A stretch of 64,000 nucleotides of DNA from Bacillus methanolicus MGA3 (GTDB taxonomy: Bacteria; Bacillota; Bacilli; Bacillales; Cytobacillaceae). Made by a program: the position numbers and the translations under genes. Position 1 is the first letter of the stretch. Every line of letters starts with the position of its first letter. Of the stretch, positions 37,532 through 47,107 are shown piece after piece. The stretch covers positions 2,464,843 through 2,528,842 of the forward strand of contig NZ_CP007739.1 in NCBI RefSeq assembly GCF_000724485.1, read 5' to 3'. The notes beneath the pieces were generated by a model. It was not told the DNA's origin and ran no database searches. It worked only from the letters and a program-made list of their open reading frames with translations.

Positions 37532-38884
37532 TTAATTAAAATAATGCGTTTGCAAAAATTTAATTTCTTGAAGTATGATTGGAAAATCTTGATATTTCTC
37601 CTCAAGATCATCTAAGAGACTTTTTAGTTTTTCAAATTCTTTATTTGAAAGATAGTGCTGGATGAGCAAACTTGCAAACGTGTAATATTCAGATAATGAA
37701 AGCCCAGGGTGCATATAGTCTTTTACCAATTGTTCAAATTTATTCTTATCAATCTTCTTTCTCGCAATTTCAATTTGCGAGAGCATGATTTGAAACATCT
37801 CGCGCTTCAGTTTTTCCTTTTCTTCATCAAGCTGTTCCTTTTGTTCTTCTTGTGTTAACGTTTTTTCTTCTTTAGCAAGAATGCTTGCACTTTCTTCAAT
37901 CGCCGCTGTATTTTCTAGCATTTGCTCTTCTTCATTTCCGAAACTTTTTTGATTCGTCGATTCCTCAATTGCCTCCAAATGATGATTTAGAGGAAGTTCC
38001 TCCTCATCATCAAGGTCAATTTCTTCCCATACCGGTTCATCAGAAATTTCTATTTGATCTATTTTCTGTTCTTCAAGAAATTCCGTCTGAATCGTTTCAT
38101 TTATTAGGTCTTCTTGTCCACGTTCAGATTCCATAATGATTTTTTCAAGTTCAGCCATGTAATCGGCTTCATTATCAATATTTTCCTTGCTCGCTGCTTC
38201 TTTTTCAAAAAACATCTGATCATCTGTTTTCTCGTAAATTTCAGCCGTTTCTTCCTCAATGCCTAATAATAACGAATCTTCTAAAAAAAGATTCCCTTTT
38301 TCTTCATTCGCTGAAGGAATTGTTTCTTCGTTTATTTCTGAGTTCCTTATTGCAATCAAATGATCCTCTTGGATATTTTCCAAAAGTTCGTTTTCAAAAG
38401 AAGCGGCATGTTCAATTTCATCATTTTCAATAGATTCGTATATTCTAATCTCATCATTTTTAATTTCAAAAGAAGTGCTTCGTTCAATCTTATCGATTTC
38501 ATTATTTTTCGAAACATCCAATACATCTATTGATTCATCATTTTCGATCGGGATATGTACTGAATGTGATCGAGATTGAAACGAACTCACAAGTTCATTT
38601 GCTTCTAGCAGCTGATCAATTCCCTCTTTTTCTTCAACTGCTTCAAACAGAGTTGGTCCCATTCTTTTATTTAAGATATATGTTATTAAAACGATAAGAA
38701 CGAAAAGAATAGAAAACGTTTTCCATAATTCCAAAGTACTATAAGCAAGCTGCCCAAAAGAAGATAGTAAAAAAGAAATGGTTAAGACTATTAGTTTCCC
38801 TTTTTTCGAAAAACCATCGGGTAAAAAATAAAGAATTGGCACTAAAAAAACGAGTGAAAGTACAGAAAATAAATATGAAATCAT
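37532..38884 (-). CDS. Glu-rich membrane protein heading the pilus operon
   Basis: 450 residues; not recognised. Three N-terminal membrane helices (about 1-20, 30-48, 53-70), then about 270 residues of highly acidic low-complexity sequence, then a helical C-terminal domain (about 345-450; EYYTFASLLIQHYLSNKEFEKLK) that looks like TPR-type helical hairpins. It is the first gene of the main pilus operon, divergent from the minor pilin operon. GGAAGGGGTG precedes ATG 38884. Could be a membrane-tethered scaffold that reaches PilB, PilT or the PRC protein; that is conjecture. Confidence 0.7.
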   Translation of the reverse strand: MISYLFSVLSLVFLVPILYFLPDGFSKKGKLIVLTISFLLSSFGQLAYSTLELWKTFSILFVLIVLITYILNKRMGPTLFEAVEEKEGIDQLLEANELVSSFQSRSHSVHIPIENDESIDVLDVSKNNEIDKIERSTSFEIKNDEIRIYESIENDEIEHAASFENELLENIQEDHLIAIRNSEINEETIPSANEEKGNLFLEDSLLLGIEEETAEIYEKTDDQMFFEKEAASKENIDNEADYMAELEKIIMESERGQEDLINETIQTEFLEEQKIDQIEISDEPVWEEIDLDDEEELPLNHHLEAIEESTNQKSFGNEEEQMLENTAAIEESASILAKEEKTLTQEEQKEQLDEEKEKLKREMFQIMLSQIEIARKKIDKNKFEQLVKDYMHPGLSLSEYYTFASLLIQHYLSNKEFEKLKSLLDDLEEKYQDFPIILQEIKFLQTHYFN

Positions 38885-39042
38885 GATTCACCCCTTCCGA
38901 TTTATTATATTAGAATTATTTTTAGAAGTTTTTGTTAATTTTTGACGTTTTTTTAACGTTTTACTTATTTCGACCTATTAAGACAGATTTCGGCTACAAG
39001 TATTGTATAATAATATAAGATTTTTTGAAAGAAGGGAGCAAA

Positions 39043-39561
39043 GTGAATCTAAAAAAAATCCTGTATAGTTCAAAAGGATTAACTTTAGTCGAAATTCTGG
39101 CATCCCTTACTATATTAGGAATTATTTTAATCGGTTGTATGAAATTTTTCACACAAGCATATTCCTATACGAATATGAATCAAAAGAAAACAGCAGCCAT
39201 AAATGTGGCAAGAAATGCAATGATGTATATTGAAAACGAGAGCTTTATTGAAATCCGAGAAAAGTTTGAAAAGAATCCGGAAGAAGAACTAACATTAATG
39301 ATTTGCGACAATCCAATGGATAAAGATGATCCGGAAGATCCGTACGGAAAGTTCTGGAAAGGAGATACTCCCGGCCCATCGTGTTCGCCAATTACGGTTA
39401 ACAATGTTAAATATTATGTAAAAATTCGGGCTGATTCAAACAAAAATGATTACGATCGAAATTACATTCTGCCAATTACAGTAAAAGTAGAATGGGTCAT
39501 CAATGGCAAGGTGAATGAGACCGAGATTGAAGGGGTAATGAAGAGTGAAGATATTCGATGA
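39043..39561 (+). CDS. Minor prepilin 1 (divergent operon)
   Basis: 172 residues. Leader VNLKKILYSSKG then LTLVEILASLTILGIILIG, with Glu at +5. The C-terminal region has two cysteines (ICDNP and GPSCSP) and ends in beta strands (VEWVINGKVNETEIEG), similar to GspI/PilV-type minor pseudopilins. GTG 39043 follows AAGGGAG; an upstream in-frame start at 39025 lacks support. Overlaps the next gene by 17 bases. Confidence 0.85.
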   Translation: MNLKKILYSSKGLTLVEILASLTILGIILIGCMKFFTQAYSYTNMNQKKTAAINVARNAMMYIENESFIEIREKFEKNPEEELTLMICDNPMDKDDPEDPYGKFWKGDTPGPSCSPITVNNVKYYVKIRADSNKNDYDRNYILPITVKVEWVINGKVNETEIEGVMKSEDIR

Positions 39562-40117
39562 AAAAGGGGTTACATTATATGAACTCCTTGCAACCTTTAC
39601 AATCACAATGATCGTTCTCCCGGTTATATACGGTGTTTTTTCATCCGGAATCAAATTATATAATAAGATTCAAATTGAGGGGCAGCTGCGTGACGATGCA
39701 GATTATGCTGCAACAATGATTATGAATACTTTTTATTCATTCCCTTTTGATTATGTGAAAGGATGCGGTGAAAATTGTATTGAGCTTATTGATAGCCAAA
39801 AAACAAAAATCAAAAAATTCGAAAAAGGACAAAGCGGATTTTTTTACGATATTAATAAAGAAAAACAAGATAATGAAAAGAAAATAATCATCACTTTAAC
39901 AAATCAAAATAATGAAGAAAAAACACAGATAACTATTGACGGAACACCCCTGGAAGGAATTGCTGACTTTAAAGACTCAAAAATTTCGTTTACCTGCTAT
40001 AAAGAAGACTTCGGCAACAATGGAAAATGTGAAAGCGGCATTATTCATCTTGACTTTAATTTGGATGATAAAAGATTGGAAAAACCTCTGCACTTAAAAA
40101 GCGAATTTGGGTTCTAG
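39545..40117 (+). CDS. Minor prepilin 2 (PilW/GspJ-like)
   Basis: 190 residues. Leader MKIFDEKG, mature VTLYELLATFTITMIVLPVIYG with Glu5. YNKIQIEGQLRDDADYAATMI after the helix resembles PilW/GspJ minor pilins, and GCGENC supplies a cysteine pair. Start GTG 39545 overlaps the preceding gene. Second of three plus-strand genes. Confidence 0.82.
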   Translation: MKIFDEKGVTLYELLATFTITMIVLPVIYGVFSSGIKLYNKIQIEGQLRDDADYAATMIMNTFYSFPFDYVKGCGENCIELIDSQKTKIKKFEKGQSGFFYDINKEKQDNEKKIIITLTNQNNEEKTQITIDGTPLEGIADFKDSKISFTCYKEDFGNNGKCESGIIHLDFNLDDKRLEKPLHLKSEFGF

Positions 40118-40132
40118 AGAGGGGGAAACATT

Positions 40133-42337
40133 GTGCTGAAAAATGAACGTGGAAATAGTTTAATAATCGTTTTGTTAGTTTCCCTTGTTTTTATGACTCT
40201 CGGACTTGCCATTGTCGCTTCTTCCATCGGAGGGGCAAAGAGGGTTGAAACGAGAGAAAGCGATATCCACACAACCTATAATGCAGTGGAAATAATCGAA
40301 AAGATGATGACTGAATTTGCAGCCTCTATAGGGACTTTTGAATTAGAGTGGGAAGCAGGCGGTATAGAGAAAAATATTAGTGATTACGAGTATAAATTAG
40401 AAGAAATATTAACCAAAAGTATTGAAAAATATGAAAAAAATGATTCTATTGCATGTTTAACGGTGGCAGACATTAGCGGTTCCTCTCCTAAATACGTTAA
40501 TCCATCATCAAAAAGTTGTTTTGAGTCAATTGGCAAAAACTCAATTATTGATAATTTAGATACATATAATATTGATACTAAAGATGATTTTACAAGAGCT
40601 TTTGAAATTGTGCTTGTCACAAAAAATCCAATTGAGTATGAAGGGAAAATTACGCGGACGATTCGGAAAAGGTTCATACTTTCCCCATTGCCAAGTTTTC
40701 TTAAATATGCAGTGGGCTCATATTCCGAAGGAGAAGATAAAGGATTGTTCTTAAATGGTTCTGCAAATATTTTTGGTAATGTTTATGCAAACCAAATGTC
40801 GATAAATGAAAATGCCAAGTACCAAAAAAAGAATGGGGATTGGGAAGAGCAACCTACACCAATGAGTTCGATCAATGGCGACATTTTTAGCAGTACAGCA
40901 ACCCTTCTTAGCCTCATGAACAAAGAAAATTTTTATAAAGGAGAAACTCCAAATCTTAAGCATGACAGTCAATTTATAAACATTGACTTCGATCGGACGA
41001 TGAATGACCAAACGAACAAAATTTTAAAAGCGAGTGAACTTTCCACTGAAAGATATGGAAATGGGACTGATTTTTCAGAACAGTTGAAGGATGAAATTTC
41101 CGGCTTATCTGTCTTTTCGGCTTCTAATGATGAAAATGTTGGCGTTCAAAAAGGAGAAACCCAACAAAATCCTCTTTCTGTCACCGGAGAATCGAATGAT
41201 GAACAAAAAAACAGCTATTTAATCGAAAATACAGAAGAACCAATCCCAGAATATTTTGACGGTGATCTTGTAATCAACAGCAAAAATAATCCAATTAATT
41301 TAGAAAAAAATCTGAAGGTAAATGGAGATTTATATATTGTAAGCTATCATGATATCAATTTTCTGGAAAATGTTTATGTCTCAGGGAAGCTTCACATCAT
41401 CAACCTTGACGGAAACATAACATTTCAGAAAAATATCATATGTGCTGATTCGATTAATATACAATCATACAAAAGCGGCACGGAATCTAAAGGATTAAAA
41501 ATCATAGGAAAACTCGTTACAGGCGGGGATTTGTATTTAGAGAGTTATAATGATATTGATTTTCTGGATCATGTTTTTATCTCAGGGAAGCTTCACATTA
41601 TCAACTTTGACGGGAAAATCGCATTCGAGAATAATATCATTTGCGGTGATTCAATTAATATGAAATCATACGCAGACAACAAAAATGATAGAGAATCTAA
41701 TGGGTTAAAAATTAATGGAGATATTGTTACGGGCAATGATCTTTCTGTAAAGGCATTGAATACTGCCATTGAATTTAACAAAAATATAATTGTCAATGAC
41801 AATTTAAAAATAACAGGTGATGAATCAGACGATGGACTTGAAGATGATGAGGTTATTTTTGATTCCGTAGTATATGTTGGAGGTAAGGCATTTTTATCAA
41901 ATGTAAATATCTTAGGAGCGGAAAATAATGAAAAACAGCTTATATTGATGACAAAAGGCGAGCTTGAAATAACGAGAATGAATGAGTTTAATTACTTTCA
42001 GGATAAAGATGAAAAAGGAAAACCGTACTTGCCATCTCGCGACGATAGGATAAAACCTCTAAAAGCATTTTTCTATACGGAGGATAAAGCTGTATTGTAC
42101 GGCGTTGGATCTCTTTTTTACATTAACGGAGGAATATTCGCTAAAGAAAAGCTTGAAATCAACGCTGTACGCGGTGAAGTAAGCAATGGCGGGGATGACT
42201 TGACTTTCTCTATTCAAGATGACAAGTTTTCTAGATTTATTGTTGAATACGACAAAGATGTTTTGCTAAAAAAAATTGATGCATTGCCGATCGTCAATCA
42301 TGTGCAAGTTTTTTCAGATGAATTAATTGTAGAATAA
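40133..42337 (+). CDS. Large PilX-like minor pilin with repeated beta domain
   Basis: 734 residues. N-terminus MLKNERGNSLIIVLLVSLVF is PilX-type: leader ending ERG, a long hydrophobic helix, no Glu5. The body is far larger than usual pilins (about 150-250 residues). Residues about 380-600 hold at least two close copies plus a third diverged copy of a 67-70 residue unit (GDLYIVSYHDINFLENVYVS type) with regular short strands, suggesting a beta-helix like bactofilins or polymer-forming cell-surface proteins. GTG 40133 follows GAGGGGG. Candidate tip or adhesive minor pilin. Confidence 0.8.
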   Translation: MLKNERGNSLIIVLLVSLVFMTLGLAIVASSIGGAKRVETRESDIHTTYNAVEIIEKMMTEFAASIGTFELEWEAGGIEKNISDYEYKLEEILTKSIEKYEKNDSIACLTVADISGSSPKYVNPSSKSCFESIGKNSIIDNLDTYNIDTKDDFTRAFEIVLVTKNPIEYEGKITRTIRKRFILSPLPSFLKYAVGSYSEGEDKGLFLNGSANIFGNVYANQMSINENAKYQKKNGDWEEQPTPMSSINGDIFSSTATLLSLMNKENFYKGETPNLKHDSQFINIDFDRTMNDQTNKILKASELSTERYGNGTDFSEQLKDEISGLSVFSASNDENVGVQKGETQQNPLSVTGESNDEQKNSYLIENTEEPIPEYFDGDLVINSKNNPINLEKNLKVNGDLYIVSYHDINFLENVYVSGKLHIINLDGNITFQKNIICADSINIQSYKSGTESKGLKIIGKLVTGGDLYLESYNDIDFLDHVFISGKLHIINFDGKIAFENNIICGDSINMKSYADNKNDRESNGLKINGDIVTGNDLSVKALNTAIEFNKNIIVNDNLKITGDESDDGLEDDEVIFDSVVYVGGKAFLSNVNILGAENNEKQLILMTKGELEITRMNEFNYFQDKDEKGKPYLPSRDDRIKPLKAFFYTEDKAVLYGVGSLFYINGGIFAKEKLEINAVRGEVSNGGDDLTFSIQDDKFSRFIVEYDKDVLLKKIDALPIVNHVQVFSDELIVE
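41327..41740 (+). repeat. Tandem duplication inside the PilX-like gene
   Basis: Units start at about 41327 and 41528 (201-base period), with a third, diverged start near 41738 (210 bases later). The DNA stretch TCAGGGAAGCTTCACAT occurs in both first units. Confidence 0.8.
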
Positions 42338-42373
42338 AAGAGGCTGGCTCTTTGATTTGAGCAGCCTCTTTTT
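42336..42373. terminator. Bidirectional terminator between PilX-like and VWA genes
   Basis: Arms AAAAGAGGCT-GCTC and GAGC-AGCCTCTTTT with one bulged G, T-run on both strands. Serves both convergent genes. Confidence 0.9.
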
Positions 42374-42375
42374 GT

Positions 42376-45234
42376 TTACCATCGTCCGGCGTCTGGGGGC
42401 CCGTCGTCTTCATCATCGTTAGAATTTGATATTACTTCAAACAGCGCAGATGCTTGCGGCTGATTGCCATTGTGCTGTTTCTCTGCCGTCGCCGTTATTG
42501 TTGAATAGCCGACTTCCTTTCCGATGACGAACCATACTCCATTTTCCTTAACAACTTGCACTTTATTTTCCATTTCAGAAACAACTTGATCAATATTCTT
42601 TTGTGTCGCATTGTCAGGATTGAAAATGAGCAAATCTGTCAGCGGGATTTTTTCTCCAAGGCCTATTTTAAAGACAGATTTCTTAAATTTAAGTTCATCC
42701 AATGGTATATATGGATTTCTGACTATAATCGGAACAGTTTTTTCGATATTTGATCCGTCTTTTGTTCGCACAACCAGTTCAGTCTCGCCTTCTGTTTTTC
42801 CTAAAATCCGATTTGTGTCAGTGAAATCGGCAACTCCTCGGTCCCTAATTTCAAAATCTAAAGTCTGATTCGTTGCATCTTCAGGTTGAATCTTCACCGT
42901 AAAGGATGCAGTACTTCCAACATCAATTTCTATAGGGTCCGGTTCAATGGCAACCGATTCAATTCGCTTTTCAATCGTAATTGCTTTTTCAACGATCAAA
43001 TCTTTGATTGCAAAACCCCCTTCTGCTTTAACTTTTATTTTGTTCACACCCGTTTTTGTCAAAGGTATGGTGTCACCAGGAGAAAATTCAACCCATGGAC
43101 CCTTTTCGTCTCCATTTTCAATTGAATAGGAATACGTGACTCCTTTTCCTGCAACTAAATTGGTAAGTTTCATATCAATTGGTTCATTAGCAGTATCGCC
43201 ATTTCCGTACAGCCGACCAGTTTTGTTTCCTCTTAACTCAAAGTCAGGCTTTAAATAAGCATATGCAATATCGTTATCAAAATAAGTGATTTTGATGGTC
43301 GTGTTAGCTGAATCATCCTGAAAAACCATCTCTTTGATTGCCTTGTTTTTCAGTCCATAATTATTTGGATATTCAGTTTGCTCTAGTTTTCTCCCGTTTT
43401 CATCTAAATTTAACTTCGTGATAATACCTGACGAATCTCCGTCATAAGCATAAGGGTAATCCCTTAATCGTACCTTCATATTAATAACCTGATCAGATGC
43501 CGGTATTGTTGTTTCCTGATCTCCAAATCGACTGTCCTTGTATTGAACTGTTGCCAGCGGCATCTTTACATTGCTTAATGCCCAATCTGCTTTTAGTGTA
43601 ACCGCTGCTGTAAACTTATTAGGATTAAACGCACCACTCGAATAGTTAATGGTTGAAGGAGCCGTTAATACTGCAGCAGGTGTGCCTGACACATTTATAG
43701 TGCTTACTCCAGGTGCTGAAACAACTGAAATCCCTTCAGGAAGAGGCTGAATGATTTTAATGTTTGTAATCGATCCAGACACACGGTTATCCATTAGACC
43801 ATAAGGTTCCAGGTCATACTGAACAGTAAATTCATTGGTATGCTCTGTTGAATTCGAAATTTTAATTAAATTATCCGGGGTATTTTCGATCCCTTTTAAA
43901 GACATCGTACCTTTAAAACTCGGCGGTGCATCATCTTTTACTTCTATCGTAACCGGAGGATGGGTTACACTAACTTTTTGGCCGGATAAATCATTATATG
44001 TCATTTCAATATGTTGAAATGTATATGTCCCTGTTTCTGAAAAACTTAATGGAAGTGTTAAATCAATCGGCTGAGGCGGATTCTGATTAATTGGATAACT
44101 GAAATTAAAATTAAAAATAGCATTATTATTTTCATCAATCCTTGCATTGGATCCTTCCATTACTTTGACTTTTCCGTTAAATTGGCTTAAATCCACTTTT
44201 ACTTCGCCGCTGATTGATGGTGTATCAATATCTTTCGAAATATCTTCAAAAATAGGCGCAATATTTTCTTGTGAAGCTTGTCTTGCCGTTACTCCAGTTA
44301 TAGCAGACAGTTTTCGCAAGTAGTCCATATCTACCTCAGAATCGTTGCCAAAACCTATTGAATAAAGTTTAATATTTTTCTCAGCCAGCTTTTCAGCCAT
44401 CGTTAATCCATGCTGCCTAATCGCTGCTAGTGTATCTTTAACACTCATATTCTTATAGTACTGCTCGCCATTCAAGTAATAATAAACCTTACTTGTCATT
44501 TTGGATCCTTGTCCATAAAGTTCATAATGAACATCAATATCCTCTGTAACGGTTTTGTACTCATATACCGGTTCTTCCCAGCAGAAAAAAAGAAAACATT
44601 TTTTTTCCGTTCCAACTTGCACCTTTTTTTTGTAAGTCATTTTCTCTTTAACAGTAGAAAAAGTAGGTTCTCCGTCTGTCATAAAAATGATATATTTATT
44701 ATTATTTCCGCCTTCAAGAATTTCTAAAGCTTTTTCAAATGACTGAGTATAGTTCGTTCCTCCAGACGCTGATAATTTGCTGACAGTCTCATTAATTTTA
44801 CTTAAGCTTTCTTTTCCATTATTAGGTGAAAAATAAACAACTTGATCGTTTTCCACATCCGAACTAAAGGGGATAAACGCAAAACGGTCATTTGGTCCAG
44901 CGTTCTCATAAAAGAAATTTATTGCTTCTGTCATTGCATCTTTAGCACTTTGAAATTTTTTCGGATTTTTTCCTAATTCATTCATAGAACCTGATTTATC
45001 GAAAATAAAAACGACGTCAATTGGTTTCCTATCAGCATTTGTCGCTTTGCCTTTAGGTGTCAAATGAATATTCAGACTTCCTTCTGCATTTCCTGTTTTT
45101 GGTTTTACAATCACATTTTGGGAAGGGTTTACATTAAATTCAACAGAAGGTTTTTCTTGTTGAGCAGAGCCCCTTAGTGAAAAAATAACAAGCAATAAAA
45201 TAAGAGCTAAAAAAGAAAAGCAAAATCTTTTCAA
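42376..45234 (-). CDS. Secreted VWA-domain protein, candidate pilus tip adhesin
   Basis: 952 residues. Signal peptide (FLALILLLVIFSLRGSAQ), no LPXTG or C-terminal anchor. VWA domain from about residue 71 with the MIDAS motif DKSGS (79-83), a conserved Thr (GGTNYTQ) and TDGEPT. A 50-residue insert holds two cysteines (KKCFLFFCWEE). The rest is beta-rich, including a bacterial Ig-like domain (IEIDVGSTASFTVKIQP, about 775-845). PilY1 of proteobacteria and PilB of Streptococcus sanguinis also put a VWA domain on type IV pili, so a tip adhesin is plausible but inferred. TTG 45234 follows GGAGGGGG. Confidence 0.8.
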   Translation of the reverse strand: MKRFCFSFLALILLLVIFSLRGSAQQEKPSVEFNVNPSQNVIVKPKTGNAEGSLNIHLTPKGKATNADRKPIDVVFIFDKSGSMNELGKNPKKFQSAKDAMTEAINFFYENAGPNDRFAFIPFSSDVENDQVVYFSPNNGKESLSKINETVSKLSASGGTNYTQSFEKALEILEGGNNNKYIIFMTDGEPTFSTVKEKMTYKKKVQVGTEKKCFLFFCWEEPVYEYKTVTEDIDVHYELYGQGSKMTSKVYYYLNGEQYYKNMSVKDTLAAIRQHGLTMAEKLAEKNIKLYSIGFGNDSEVDMDYLRKLSAITGVTARQASQENIAPIFEDISKDIDTPSISGEVKVDLSQFNGKVKVMEGSNARIDENNNAIFNFNFSYPINQNPPQPIDLTLPLSFSETGTYTFQHIEMTYNDLSGQKVSVTHPPVTIEVKDDAPPSFKGTMSLKGIENTPDNLIKISNSTEHTNEFTVQYDLEPYGLMDNRVSGSITNIKIIQPLPEGISVVSAPGVSTINVSGTPAAVLTAPSTINYSSGAFNPNKFTAAVTLKADWALSNVKMPLATVQYKDSRFGDQETTIPASDQVINMKVRLRDYPYAYDGDSSGIITKLNLDENGRKLEQTEYPNNYGLKNKAIKEMVFQDDSANTTIKITYFDNDIAYAYLKPDFELRGNKTGRLYGNGDTANEPIDMKLTNLVAGKGVTYSYSIENGDEKGPWVEFSPGDTIPLTKTGVNKIKVKAEGGFAIKDLIVEKAITIEKRIESVAIEPDPIEIDVGSTASFTVKIQPEDATNQTLDFEIRDRGVADFTDTNRILGKTEGETELVVRTKDGSNIEKTVPIIVRNPYIPLDELKFKKSVFKIGLGEKIPLTDLLIFNPDNATQKNIDQVVSEMENKVQVVKENGVWFVIGKEVGYSTITATAEKQHNGNQPQASALFEVISNSNDDEDDGPPDAGRW

Positions 45235-45354
45235 AGTGCCCCCTCCTCACACGAATACTACTCTCTTTTTAACCGATCCTTTTTTACTATTATTATACCA
45301 AATTACCTATATGTGCCAATCTGCTGAAAAATAAATATTTTGTAAACGATTAAA

Positions 45355-45381
45355 AGCCCTATGTTAGTAAAACAAAGGGCT
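45355..45381 (-). terminator. Terminator after the diguanylate cyclase gene
   Basis: Minus strand AGCCCT...AGGGCT stem, 15-base loop, then TTTTAA, 14 bases past the stop. Confidence 0.6.
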
Positions 45382-45394
45382 CATAATTATTTAC

Positions 45395-47107
45395 TTATTT
45401 TTCATACTCCGCAACCTGGTTCCGACCGGCACGTTTTGCTCCGTATAATGCCCGGTCAGCGTGGCGGATGAGAGCAAGGGGATCATCAGCATCTTCAGGG
45501 GCAGCCGCTGCACCGATTGAAGCGGTAATATTGATCATATGTCTTTTGCCTTCGTGATCAAAAGTTTGAAGGAGTGTGAATGGGCAGTTTGCAATTGTTT
45601 GCCGCACGATTTCTGCCAATTCCAAGGCATCCACTTTTTTCATATCCGGCAAAAGGATAACAAATTCTTCCCCGCCGTACCTGGCAACAGTTCCCTTATT
45701 GCCAATAAGGTTTGTAAGACGGGCGGCGAGCTCACGTAATATTTCATTTCCGCTTTGGTGGCCGTAAGTATCGTTAATCTTTTTAAAGTGGTCAATATCG
45801 AGAATGAGAAGAGATAATCTTTGCCGTTTATTTTGCTCAAGCATGTTGAACTCTTCAAATAATATGTTTTCAAAATAACGATAATTGTAAATTTTAGTAA
45901 TGGGACATTTCTCACTGTACTCTTTTGTTTTTTCATAGTTTTTAGCATTTTCGAGTGCGACGGCAAAATGCGAGCAAAGAATCTCAACGATCATCAACTG
46001 TGGCTTTTCGAATGCCCTTTTATGATTGGAAGCCAGAAATAATACACCGATGATCTGGTTATTTCGAACGATGGGTACGCTTAAGACGCTTTCAACTGTC
46101 TCGGGTATATACCCAGTTTTAAATTTCTTCCATTCTTTTTTTGAGTTGAACAAAGCCGACTTACCAGTAGACAAGACGAATCCGCATATGCCATCATTTT
46201 TCTTTATAGGTCTCATGTCGACCGGCCTAATCGTCCCTTTTTCATAACTTCGAAGTAAATGAAGTTCTTTCCCTTCCACAACATCTAGAATATACGCATA
46301 ATCAACCGGCAGCATCCCTGTCAGTTTTTCAATAAACAAATCCACGACTTCGTTCACCTGTAACTGGGCAGCCAATTGATTTCCGATTTCAGTTGCTTTT
46401 TGTAAATATTGATTGATTTTATCACTAGAGTAATAAAGTTTGAGGATAATAGACAGACTGATAAACGGAATACCAACATATAATAAAGCCAGCAAACCAA
46501 CTTCCTGATACAAAACGTAGAGAATGAGACCAAGAGGAAACGTCGTCAAGGTTGTAGCCGTTTCCCAAACAAAATCTTTGTCGTAAAAAGAACTTTTGCG
46601 GCCATAGACGATCCATAAAATGAACGCTAAAACAATTTGATTGACCGCATATGAACTAATCCCATACATGAAAGCCGGCCAGATGGCATCTGGATTATGA
46701 ATAAAGTCTACATGATGAGCACCGCCTAATGTATAGTAGATGAACGCACTGCAAAATGAAACAATAAAAAACAAAATGGAATTCAAAGGGAAACGAAACA
46801 ACTGCTCCTTCGGAATTCGAAGTTTCACTAATAGGACGATGACCGCTATTTGAAATAGCAGCATTTCGATGAATAAGCCAAATAATAAAAAAACAGTCAG
46901 CGATACCCACTGAATTAAAAAAATAGGCGTGTTGTTAATGACGATTGGCATCGCTGCAACGACAGAAATGAGCAAAAAGAAAGCCATTATATCAATATGA
47001 AATCCCGAAATTTGTGGGGGATCATAATGGTAAGTAAGCCACATACCAGGCGGTACAATTAAGAACCAGCACAGCCAAATGGCTAGTTTTACACGTGGCT
47101 TGATCAT
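45395..47107 (-). CDS. Membrane GAF-GGDEF diguanylate cyclase
   Basis: 570 residues. About seven membrane helices (1-225), a GAF domain (about 245-390) and a GGDEF domain (about 405-570). The active-site loop is RYGGEEF (GGEEF 478-482) and substrate residues LDIDHFKKINDTYGH are intact, so it should make c-di-GMP from GTP. The inhibitory RXXD I-site expected five residues before the loop is absent (GNKG). GGGGGGAGG precedes ATG 47107. Sits between the pilus locus and folC; PilB with a MshEN-like domain is a candidate target. Confidence 0.9.
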   Translation of the reverse strand: MIKPRVKLAIWLCWFLIVPPGMWLTYHYDPPQISGFHIDIMAFFLLISVVAAMPIVINNTPIFLIQWVSLTVFLLFGLFIEMLLFQIAVIVLLVKLRIPKEQLFRFPLNSILFFIVSFCSAFIYYTLGGAHHVDFIHNPDAIWPAFMYGISSYAVNQIVLAFILWIVYGRKSSFYDKDFVWETATTLTTFPLGLILYVLYQEVGLLALLYVGIPFISLSIILKLYYSSDKINQYLQKATEIGNQLAAQLQVNEVVDLFIEKLTGMLPVDYAYILDVVEGKELHLLRSYEKGTIRPVDMRPIKKNDGICGFVLSTGKSALFNSKKEWKKFKTGYIPETVESVLSVPIVRNNQIIGVLFLASNHKRAFEKPQLMIVEILCSHFAVALENAKNYEKTKEYSEKCPITKIYNYRYFENILFEEFNMLEQNKRQRLSLLILDIDHFKKINDTYGHQSGNEILRELAARLTNLIGNKGTVARYGGEEFVILLPDMKKVDALELAEIVRQTIANCPFTLLQTFDHEGKRHMINITASIGAAAAPEDADDPLALIRHADRALYGAKRAGRNQVAEYEK

